Translations under genes and position numbers: made by a program
Notes under the pieces: generated by a model
The model's database searches: none
Seen by the model: only the letters and a program-made list of their open reading frames with translations
Told to the model about the DNA's origin: nothing
Shown: positions 26,281-32,966 of the stretch, in pieces
Numbering within the stretch: position 1 is the first letter of the stretch
Layout of the letters: each line of letters begins with the position of its first letter
From: an uncultured Prevotellaceae bacterium
Lineage (GTDB): Bacteria > Bacteroidota > Bacteroidia > Bacteroidales > Bacteroidaceae
NCBI GenBank assembly: GCA_900315075.1
Contig: OMXV01000041.1
Location: 1 to 32,966 of the forward strand
Direction: 5' to 3'
Length of the DNA stretch: 32,966 nucleotides

Positions 26281-26450
26281 CAACTTTCGCAAGTTCCAGT
26301 TTCGTTAGGGTTTGAGGTTTTGAGGTCGCTACGCTCATAGGTTTTAAGGTGATATATGTATAGATAACGACATATTTGGGCAAATCTCACCTCATAACCT
26401 CATAACCTAAAGACCTCATAACCTAGAAGTTGAGGACTTGCGAAACTTCA
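26281..26450. repeat. Nested inverted word arrays (long imperfect hairpin)
   Basis: The outer arms are CAACTTTCGCAAGTTCC (26281-26297) and its near reverse complement GGACTTGCGAAACTTC (26434-26449). Inside them are TTGAGGTTTTGAGGT words (26304-26350) and reversed ACCTCATAACCTCATAACCT words (26388-26427), around a centre of about 38 bases. No gene is present in 26140-26513. Confidence 0.75.
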
Positions 26451-26475
26451 GTGAATAATAACACTTGAATAGCGC

Positions 26476-26506
26476 AAGGGGGCGTGTCATTTTGACACGC
26501 CCCCTT
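26476..26506. terminator. Perfect 14-bp GC-rich hairpin
   Basis: AAGGGGGCGTGTCA and TGACACGCCCCCTT pair perfectly around a TTT loop; one C-G and one G-U can extend the stem. It stands 7 bases from the end of the GxxExxY reading frame, where a terminator for that minus-strand gene would be. No long U-run follows. Confidence 0.55.
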
Positions 26507-26513
26507 GTGGCAG

Positions 26514-26888
26514 TTATAGGACTATTCTTTGTCTTTCCAAGCCATCTTTGTGTCCGAAATTGATGAGCCATCCGAGTTTGTAATGTGTTGCCTTCAGGTA
26601 ATTAAGTACTTGTGCTCGATTCATGTCATCAAGTTGAAGTAAAGCTTTGATTTCTATTATGATGCTGTCATAGCATACAAAATCTGGTCAAAATTTAATC
26701 TTCATCATTTGTCCATCATAATATAAGTCAATCTCCTTCTCACGTTCATAGGGTATGCCAAATTTCTGAAATTCTATTTCCAGTGCTTCTTGATAAACAG
26801 CTTCTACGAACCCTGGTCCAAGTACATTATACACATGTAATGCTGCACCTATTATATTATAGCTTTCTTGTTTATAGTACAGTTCCAT
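26514..26888 (-). pseudogene. GxxExxY-family protein, interrupted by an in-frame stop
   Basis: The reading frame begins at an ATG and encodes ALHVYNVLGPGFVEAVYQEAL, with G, E and Y in the pattern that names the GxxExxY family. At codon 67 (26688-26690) there is a TGA directly before PDFVCYDSIIIEIKA. The frame then stays open to a TAA at 26514-26516, giving 124 codons in all, the normal family length (about 125). Homologs often have an Arg before PDF, so a single CGA to TGA change is a simple explanation. The family fold resembles PD-(D/E)XK nucleases (E and K in IEIKA), and its function is unestablished. It lies inside inverted GACCACGAA arrays. A sequencing error or a strain-specific mutation are alternatives. 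Confidence 0.82.
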
Positions 26889-26914
26889 CCTTTTTATTCA
26901 TGAATATTTGAGCA

Positions 26915-27117
26915 TTCGTGGTCGTTCAAATAATCAAAATTCTATAATTTGTGACATTACACTTCAACCAACATATATTCGTGTTGATTCGAGCAATCCG
27001 TGGTCGTCAAGCTAATTCGTGGTCATTCAAATATTCGTGTTGATTCGTGCAATCCGTGGTCGCCAAACTAATCCGTGGTCGCCAAACTAATCCGTGGTCG
27101 TCAAGCTAATTCGTGGT
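26915..27117 (-). repeat. Right arm of GACCACGAA word array (reversed)
   Basis: T(T/C)CGTGGTC occurs at 26915, 26997, 27016, 27053, 27072 and 27091, and a last TTCGTGGT at 27110. ATTCGTGTTGATTCG variants lie between them. The array runs into the GH127 gene: its last codons and stop are made of the word. No other gene is present in 26889-27105. Confidence 0.87.
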
Positions 27118-29496
27118 ATTCTTCACCAGTCTCACTTCGTAGATTTCGCCGATTTGGCGATGTGGTTTTGCTACGAATTTGACTCGAACTTGCTGTTTGC
27201 CGCTGAGGAGATTGGCAGGGATGTCGTAAGTTTCGTATTTGAATTCTGAAATACGGTACTTGCCAGTGTTGTTTACTGACGTTACGAGCACATCGTCAAC
27301 GAAAATATCAAACTCGTGAGTCTTCCACTCGCCCACACCCCAGTATTTCAGTCGGAGGCTCAAATCAGTGCGACCATCTGTCTTCATCAGATAACTGAAG
27401 TAATGACCATCGCGCGCATCGCGGTAGAACACATCATTTGAGTTGCCCGTGAACGACTGATCTGTAAGCATTTGGTGGTCGGTCTCGGGTTGTTGCTCAC
27501 CCGGCTGTACTTTGTCGATAGTACGTGCTTCCAGTTCCTGACGTTCCTGCTCAGCCTTTGCCAATCCATCGAGATAGCTGCGATAACTATCCTCAGAGAG
27601 AGCCAACCAATACATCATATAACGTGAGTCGTGAATCTCGAAGAAAGGTTGCAACTCGCCACTGATGCCATTCACCATCTTGGTGTTGAGTGTGAAATGA
27701 AGCGGTTTGCCACTGACGGGCTTCAATTGGTTGGCAATTTCGTCAATATCGTTATTGATGAGGATAGGTGCCTCGTTGATAGGTAATTTTTTCCCACTGG
27801 CATACTGGCCGAATCGACTATCATCGGCAATGAGATGTGCCATGTCTTCTGTTCCCGTTTTCATGCCTAAGAGGATGGGACCGTGCATGATGGCCACATA
27901 TTGCGGCACATTGGGCAGGTATTGGATGCTGTTGTGCATCGGGAAAAAGATATCCACCACATCTCCAGCCTTCCACTTCCTGTCAATGGTAACATACGAC
28001 GAAGGTCCGCTGATGATAGCCACAGGTTGGCCGTTAACCTTCACGGAGAACTCTCCAGGCTTCACCCATCCAGGATAGCGTACGAGCAATGGGAACTTCC
28101 CTTTTCCTTTCACAATAGTAATGCGGCTGGTCTCACCGTATGGGAATTCTGTTGTCTGGCGCAGTGTCAGGTTCTTCTCTTTCCAGTTCAGTTCAGAAGC
28201 TACGAAAAGGTTGACAAACAGCGCATCACCTACATGGGTATAGACAAACTGCCCATATTTGCCGTGATTCTCCATTCCCGTACCCACACAGCACCACATG
28301 GCCTCGTTGGGAGCCGAATAATTGCGGTAGTGCCGTGGACGTGCGGGTGTGAAATAGACATATCCGCCGTGTTCCGGATGCTGTGAGGAGAGGATATGGT
28401 TGAATGTTGCCAACTCATAGAAGTCGGCATAACGAGCCTCGGGATTGCGGCGGTGGAGGTCCTCGGTCAACTTCAGCATATTATTGGTGTTGCACGTCTC
28501 CGGACCATCGATGTCGTTGATGAAGTCGGTGCATGCATCTTTGCTTGGGAAATGCTCACGACGACTGTTACCACCGAAAGCCAACGATCTCTCACCGGTG
28601 ACGATGTCCCAGAAGTATGCGCTTGCGGTATGGTAGGTCTCGTCGCCGCAGAGTTCACTGATACGCTCAAATCCCACGACTTTTGGCACCTGGGTATTGG
28701 CATGCATATTGTCGAGGCAGTCCTGTCGCTGCGACATCGGTGTGAGCAATCTACGATGCGAGAATCTGCGTGCCACTTTCAGGTATTTCTGCTCCCCTGT
28801 CATGGCATAGGCATCTGCGAGCACCTCGTTCATGCCCCCATGCTCATTGTCAAGCATTCGCTCCATCTGTGCATCAGTAAGGGAGGCTGTAAGGTCAATG
28901 GCCCAGTCGCAGAAGCCTAAGAACAACTGCCGTGCCTGTTCGTTACCGCAATAAACCCAGGCATCACGCAACCCAGCAAACATCTTGTGAAGGTTGTAGA
29001 AGGGTGCCCATGAGCCGAAATAGGTGCCAAAGTCGCCTTTTTTAAATGTTGACCATAATTTATCGCTGCCGGGCATGCCGCCCACGTAGCCCCTACCCCA
29101 TTCTGGGTGATTTTTGGCATTGGCATCGGCACAAAGTTGAAGTTCACTGATGAAATACTCCATACGTTTGCGACATTCCTCGTTGCCAGTGGCAGCATTG
29201 ATAGCCATTGCCGTGAGATAATGCCCACCGACATGGCCGTCGAGACCGTCCCAGTTGGGATAGGCTTTGGCCCGTGGTTCCAGTCCTGCCTCTTTACGAT
29301 AAGGTGCTAGCAACCTGTCGCAGTCGTATTTCAGTAGTGTTGTCACATTCAGGTCACGTGCTTTTTGCAGTGGTCCGTCGAGCAGTGTGACATCACCTAT
29401 TGGGAACTCATCGGCATACAGCCTGTCTTGCGCCTTCACTCCAGTGCTTATCATCAAAGCCACTGCGAGGAATGGAATTACCTTTTTCTTACTCAT
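27106..29496 (-). CDS. Glycoside hydrolase family 127, beta-L-arabinofuranosidase-like
   Basis: This 796-residue exported enzyme has a signal peptide (cleavage near VKAQ, residue 23). The (alpha/alpha)6 barrel (about 30-430) contains the zinc and nucleophile site of GH127: E333 and C335 in GPETCNTNNML, C402 and C403 in WCCVGTGMENH, one of which should be the catalytic cysteine. Beta-sandwich domains follow (430-640), then a linker rich in Q and E (EQERQELEARTIDKV) and a C-terminal DUF6805-like domain (about 680-790). GH127 members release L-arabinofuranose from arabinan or, in some Bacteroides, act on rhamnogalacturonan-II sugars. The C-terminal residues NTTN and the stop coincide with the GACCACGAA array. 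No clear promoter is visible upstream. Confidence 0.9.
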   Translation of the reverse strand: MSKKKVIPFLAVALMISTGVKAQDRLYADEFPIGDVTLLDGPLQKARDLNVTTLLKYDCDRLLAPYRKEAGLEPRAKAYPNWDGLDGHVGGHYLTAMAINAATGNEECRKRMEYFISELQLCADANAKNHPEWGRGYVGGMPGSDKLWSTFKKGDFGTYFGSWAPFYNLHKMFAGLRDAWVYCGNEQARQLFLGFCDWAIDLTASLTDAQMERMLDNEHGGMNEVLADAYAMTGEQKYLKVARRFSHRRLLTPMSQRQDCLDNMHANTQVPKVVGFERISELCGDETYHTASAYFWDIVTGERSLAFGGNSRREHFPSKDACTDFINDIDGPETCNTNNMLKLTEDLHRRNPEARYADFYELATFNHILSSQHPEHGGYVYFTPARPRHYRNYSAPNEAMWCCVGTGMENHGKYGQFVYTHVGDALFVNLFVASELNWKEKNLTLRQTTEFPYGETSRITIVKGKGKFPLLVRYPGWVKPGEFSVKVNGQPVAIISGPSSYVTIDRKWKAGDVVDIFFPMHNSIQYLPNVPQYVAIMHGPILLGMKTGTEDMAHLIADDSRFGQYASGKKLPINEAPILINNDIDEIANQLKPVSGKPLHFTLNTKMVNGISGELQPFFEIHDSRYMMYWLALSEDSYRSYLDGLAKAEQERQELEARTIDKVQPGEQQPETDHQMLTDQSFTGNSNDVFYRDARDGHYFSYLMKTDGRTDLSLRLKYWGVGEWKTHEFDIFVDDVLVTSVNNTGKYRISEFKYETYDIPANLLSGKQQVRVKFVAKPHRQIGEIYEVRLVKNTTN

Positions 29497-29589
29497 ATTC
29501 TATCTTGTTTTATAATTGTTTATTTTCTTCTTTCTAATTAACTATGGATTATGCTGATTGATAGCCTACGGAATCATCTTTTTATTTTT

Positions 29590-29846
29590 GACTACGGACT
29601 TCTGAATCGTCTTTTTTCTACGGACTTTCAGGACTTTTAGGACTTTGGAATCAAGATTCCTTATTGTCAAAAAAACCATAGAAATCATCAGTCCTTTGAG
29701 TCCTATAACCCCACAAACACATTAAATCCAAAGTCCTTTGAGTCCTTTAAGTCCGTAGACTTATTTAAGACAACAGTCCCTTAAGTCCTGTAAGTCCGTA
29801 GACAAATTACAACACACGTCATCCGTAGAGTTTTCAGTCCGTAGAG
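29590..29846. repeat. Inverted AGTCCTTTGAGTCC / GTCCGTAGA word arrays
   Basis: The left arm (29617-29648) and the right arm (29728-29759) are each 32 bases and match as reverse complements at 27 of 32 positions. Further GTCCGTAGA words continue to 29845, where the next gene's stop begins. No gene is seen in 29497-29846. Confidence 0.85.
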
Positions 29847-30920
29847 CTATTGGATTGGGTGCCATTCGGGCATGAAAGTGAGTTGGTCGCCCAGTTCAAG
29901 GATGAGGCGCTCTCCCTCGCCCTCCATGAGCGTTTCCCCATTGTAAGTATAGGTGCTTGGTCCATAGGTATCATTGGCAGCATCCCATTCCTGTTGATCT
30001 ATCAAAGAGCGCTGATAAGCACTATTCTCTACATAGCGATAGACCGATGACATGCAGAGAGTGCCACAAGGACCAGCGTCGCAGACAGCACCTCTGTAGA
30101 ACGACAAAGTCCTTCCTCCACCCTGTCCACCAAGCAGGTCACATGTCAGGCCAACCGCATAGACAGCCTGCGACTCCCCGTCATCCGATTGCATCCATAA
30201 TTCGGGTACACCATCGTTGTCGATATCGATGAGCGCATACTGAGTAAGATCGTCAGAGGAAAAATAATGCTCATGATAGACTGTCTGCAGCATATCATTA
30301 TGGTCGAGTTCGGTTTTCTGCGCAGATGGTCGCATACCGTCCCACTGATAGGTATGCTTGATAGTAAGCCACCCAAAGAATTCCTCTATTTCCATGTTCT
30401 TGCCATTACGTGGAAAGAACACTCGATAGTGGTATCCGGGGAACGAGGGTTTGAAGAAATTATTCATCGACTTCTCGGGAGTGAGCACACCGGTATTGGG
30501 GTCATAGTCGTAGAAACACAGCACATCATACTCCTTAGGCGTGAACCGGTGCAAGCTGACAGCAAAAAGGCCATGACCATTGGAGCGATTCCAATAGCAC
30601 GCCATGTACGACTCATCGTTTTCTGCATCTGGCCAGCCCTCAGCATACTGTACAAAACCATTTTTTTTATCTACAATGATGCCACCGTAATCATCCTCAG
30701 TGAGATTCTTCTTGGCAAAATCCAACAATTGCTTACCGGAATATGTTGGCCAAGTCTTCTGGAATGCCTCGGTGAGTTGCAGCACATTGACTTTCCCCCG
30801 TGTACCCACTTTGATGTTTTGTGTAGTCCATTGTTTACCCACCTGCTCAATCGGCATCGTTTTCTGTGCCTGAACTGTCAAGGTGAAGAGAGTCGAAAAT
30901 ATAATTAATAGATGTTTCAT
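29847..30920 (-). CDS. Exported hypothetical protein
   Basis: I do not recognise this 357-residue protein. It has a signal peptide (cleavage near VQAQ, residue 19) and no lipobox. Around residue 235 the sequence YALIDIDNDGVPELWM resembles an FG-GAP-like or EF-hand-like calcium loop (DxDxDG), of the kind seen in secreted proteins that score 'direct reading' of stored values. Several Cys in the C-terminal third (CDLLGG, CDAGPCGTLC) may be disulfide-bonded in the periplasm. It is rich in aromatics and ends in WHPIQ. Lineage-restricted Prevotella proteins of this type are common. It lies between GH127 and the BspA gene on the same strand but 350 bases from the former. Confidence 0.75.
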   Translation of the reverse strand: MKHLLIIFSTLFTLTVQAQKTMPIEQVGKQWTTQNIKVGTRGKVNVLQLTEAFQKTWPTYSGKQLLDFAKKNLTEDDYGGIIVDKKNGFVQYAEGWPDAENDESYMACYWNRSNGHGLFAVSLHRFTPKEYDVLCFYDYDPNTGVLTPEKSMNNFFKPSFPGYHYRVFFPRNGKNMEIEEFFGWLTIKHTYQWDGMRPSAQKTELDHNDMLQTVYHEHYFSSDDLTQYALIDIDNDGVPELWMQSDDGESQAVYAVGLTCDLLGGQGGGRTLSFYRGAVCDAGPCGTLCMSSVYRYVENSAYQRSLIDQQEWDAANDTYGPSTYTYNGETLMEGEGERLILELGDQLTFMPEWHPIQ

Positions 30921-30931
30921 TGAATTTATTA

Positions 30932-31116
30932 GTTGACGAGTTAACGAGTTGACAAGTTGACAAGATAATTGAAAGGGTTGTTTAAGGGTAGATAAAGGGT
31001 AGTTAAAGGGACAAATGCTCTACCGCCCGTAGGGACGCAATGTATTGCGTCCGTAAGATTGTGATAGATTATGACAGAGGGGACTCAACTAAAGTCTAAG
31101 GTCTAAAGTCTAAAGC
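30932..31116. repeat. Composite intergenic repeats
   Basis: This gap holds ACGAGTTGACAAGTTGAC words (30932-30965), GTAGATAAAGGGTAGTT words with the 18-base segment identical to 17442-17459 (30988-31018), a perfect 9-bp dyad GGACGCAAT/ATTGCGTCC (31033-31052) and AAGTCTAAAGTC words (31093-31116). No gene is seen in 30921-31160. Confidence 0.8.
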
Positions 31117-31160
31117 CTATTCTCCCTCACCCCTTACTACTGGGCGTATGCGATATGTCC

Positions 31161-32762
31161 CTACTCTCCCACGACAGCATTGACGATGCCGATGACATCT
31201 GTGATGGAGATATTACCATCGAAGTTCATGTCTGCCCGCTGCCATAAGAAATTTCCGGGTGTCTGGCCAACGACTACATTGACCGTGCGCATAATGTCGG
31301 TCACAGTGACGAACTCGTCGTTGTCGGTGTCACCCATGATACCATCTACCACTTCTGATGTAATTGGTTGAATGGAAGCGAATTTCTGCCAATTCTCCTC
31401 ATTCTGGTAGTTGCCAAGTGCACCCTCTGGCACATACAATGGCACATTGTAGTTGGTCGCCGTAAAGGTGGATGCTATGATGTCGGGGACATTCGACGGA
31501 TAAGACACGAAAGACTTCAGCCCCGTGCACTGGCTGAAGACATCATGCTGGATGGTGGTGAGTGCCGGTGGCAGCACTATAGTACTGAGCCCAGAGCAAA
31601 AGCGGAATCCATGATTTTGGATGGTTTTCAGCGTCATAGGCAATGTGATACTTTGTAACGCCCTGCAATAGTAGAATCCATATTCCCCAATGGTAGTAAC
31701 AGACGTTGGCACCACATAGTCGCCGAGTTTTCCAGCTGGACAGCACACCAAAGTGGTCATATCCTTGCTGAAGAGCACCCCGTCTTCGCTACGATAGACA
31801 TTATTATCTGATGCTACATCAATGCGGCGTAGGTCACTGCAACCACAAAAAGCAAGATTCTCTATATTCGTGACCGTTGCTGACAGAGAGACAGACTTGA
31901 GTTTGTTGCAGTTGTCGAATGCCCGATACCCCAACCGCTTGAGGTTGGTGGGCATCGTAATGGTCGTCATGCCATAGCATAGGTTGAAAGCCCGGTCCCC
32001 AATACTTTCCACGGCATCGGGCAGGACAAAAGACTTCACCAGATTACAGTGATAGAAAGCGTTGGCACCAATAGATGTTAGCGTTGATGGCAGCGAGATG
32101 TTTGTTATTGCGGTACAATTATAGAATGTACTGTCTCCGACAAATGTCACACCCTCAGGCAATGAGATACTTGTCAATTGTTTGCATCCGCAGAAAGCGC
32201 GTCGCCCCACTTCATTCACAGTCTGTGGGATAGCTACCGACGTAATGTGCGCACACCCATGAAAAGCCGACCTCGCAATGGTGGTTACCGTTTCAGGCAC
32301 TACGATGGCACCATTTTTCATGCCTGGGCAGCCCAACAACGTGGTGATGGCCTTGTCGTAGAGCACGCCATCAACAATAGTGTATGCGGGATTGTCGGCA
32401 GCAACGGTAATGGTGTTCAGTTTACCGCAGGCAGAGAAAGGTGTCTCACCCAAATCAATCACTGTTGCGGGCATAGAGACACTCGTAAGTTTTGGTGAGT
32501 CTTTGAACGTTCCGTTTTCCACTTCCGTGACGATATATTCCACACCATCGTATGTCACTGTCTCAGGGATGACGATGTCGCCTTCATAGACATTACGAAT
32601 AATAAATGATGTACCGCTTCCTGATGCTGATGGCTCCGGCACGAGACGAACAGTCTGGTCAGAAGTGACTGTGTACCAAATGCCATTCACCTCAAATGTA
32701 GTTGCCTTTGCACTTACAAATGCAAGGATAGCAATAATCGATGTAATAAATCTTGTTTTCAT
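31161..32762 (-). CDS. BspA-type leucine-rich-repeat protein with dockerin-like tail
   Basis: This 533-residue exported protein has a signal peptide (cleavage near AKA, residue 20). Residues about 60-450 are roughly a dozen LRR_5 repeats of the BspA type, visible as repeated ITSVAIPQTV, LTSISLPEGV, ITNISLPSTL and FYNC/FYHC segments of 23 residues. Two short segments with YxxxDGVLY / VYRSEDGVLFS interrupt the array, also typical of BspA proteins. The last 57 residues (477-533) contain two calcium loops, DTDNDEFVTVTDIM and DMNFDGNISITDVI, a type I dockerin-like pair. The family is surface-located and binds host or glycan ligands; the dockerin may dock to a cohesin, but no cohesin is in the window. 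Confidence 0.88.
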   Translation of the reverse strand: MKTRFITSIIAILAFVSAKATTFEVNGIWYTVTSDQTVRLVPEPSASGSGTSFIIRNVYEGDIVIPETVTYDGVEYIVTEVENGTFKDSPKLTSVSMPATVIDLGETPFSACGKLNTITVAADNPAYTIVDGVLYDKAITTLLGCPGMKNGAIVVPETVTTIARSAFHGCAHITSVAIPQTVNEVGRRAFCGCKQLTSISLPEGVTFVGDSTFYNCTAITNISLPSTLTSIGANAFYHCNLVKSFVLPDAVESIGDRAFNLCYGMTTITMPTNLKRLGYRAFDNCNKLKSVSLSATVTNIENLAFCGCSDLRRIDVASDNNVYRSEDGVLFSKDMTTLVCCPAGKLGDYVVPTSVTTIGEYGFYYCRALQSITLPMTLKTIQNHGFRFCSGLSTIVLPPALTTIQHDVFSQCTGLKSFVSYPSNVPDIIASTFTATNYNVPLYVPEGALGNYQNEENWQKFASIQPITSEVVDGIMGDTDNDEFVTVTDIMRTVNVVVGQTPGNFLWQRADMNFDGNISITDVIGIVNAVVGE

Positions 32763-32778
32763 TATTATAATTTATTTA

Positions 32779-32966
32779 AGTTTCGCAAGTGCATTTATAC
32801 TCAGACAGCCTGTAAGGCCAATGAGCAATCAGCCCAGGGCAACGCCCTGGGTTTATAGTGTGAAAGGGAAAATTCGCCCCAAAGGGGCAAAAGCTTTATA
32901 AATATGATGACTCTTTTGCCCTTACAGGGCGTGCCAACCACCCATCGGTTATGATTACCTAGGGCG
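32779..32966. repeat. Cluster of REP-like dyads
   Basis: After a reversed ACTTGCGAAACTT motif (32779-32791) come CCCAGGGC/GCCCTGGG with loop AAC (32833-32851), GCCCC/GGGGC (32876-32888) and GCCCT/AGGGC (32918-32930). The last two also pair with each other through GGGCAAAAG and CTTTTGCCC. The element runs off the window end at CCTAGGGCG, probably the first half of another dyad. No gene is seen in 32763-32966. Confidence 0.75.

Noticed and set aside
26688-26690. TGA recoding (selenocysteine or Trp)
   Set aside because: All other genes in the window use a standard code and TGA as stop (nitroreductase, rhaM, GH106); no SECIS-like structure is evident, and the interrupted family has Arg or similar there.
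26150-27117. CRISPR array
   Set aside because: The repeated words are short, degenerate, have irregular spacing and occur in both orientations; there are no unique spacers of uniform length and no cas genes.
145-32762. SusC/SusD pair, hybrid two-component regulator or polysaccharide lyase
   Set aside because: Looked for among all long frames and not found, so the window is not called a complete polysaccharide utilization locus.
1-32966. tRNA, rRNA, integrase, IS transposase or phage genes
   Set aside because: No cloverleaf with CCA-like acceptor, no rRNA signatures and no recombinase or transposase protein was recognised.

Overview
The window reads as chromosomal DNA of a Bacteroidales bacterium, most likely a gut or rumen Prevotella-type organism. 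The evidence is promoters of the Bacteroidetes form TTTG-N19-TAnnTTTG, many exported glycoside hydrolases without Shine-Dalgarno-dependent starts, a BspA-type leucine-rich-repeat protein with a dockerin-like tail, and a DUF5020 outer-membrane protein. The species call is inference.

Layout. 1-1531: a DEDDh exonuclease and a small acidic unknown, both +. 1593-4413 (-): a DUF187/GHL10 lipoprotein and a GH43 enzyme. 4593-10647 (+): a GH2 enzyme and a GH106 alpha-L-rhamnosidase-like enzyme. 10685-18086: a housekeeping block with purN (-), yihY, a DUF5020 porin-like protein, a charged-helix exported protein, phosphoglucomutase (-), rlmH (+), maf (-) and kdsC (-). 18256-24439 (-): a rhamnogalacturonan operon read from one good promoter in the order rhaM, CE12-like acetylesterase, GH28, second GH106, nitroreductase. 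24583-26139 (+): an exported carboxylesterase. 26150-27117: an accessory island with a broken GxxExxY gene between inverted repeat arrays. 27106-32762 (-): a GH127 enzyme, an exported unknown, and the BspA/dockerin protein.

Together the CAZymes fit degradation of rhamnogalacturonan-I and its arabinan/galactan side chains. CE12 would remove acetyl groups, GH28 and GH106 would alternate on galacturonate and rhamnose, GH2, GH43 and GH127 would trim galactose and arabinose, and RhaM would equilibrate the released L-rhamnose. There is no SusC/SusD pair, sensor or polysaccharide lyase in the window, so uptake and control must be encoded elsewhere.

The most unusual feature is in the gaps. Most long intergenic regions hold arrays of short near-identical 'words' of about 7-15 bases. 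Each region has its own word, several are arranged as mirrored (inverted) arms, and several run into the last codons of neighbouring genes. A second class is compact dyads and a dispersed hairpin present at least twice. The GxxExxY island is the best candidate for a poorly described mobile or structured unit.
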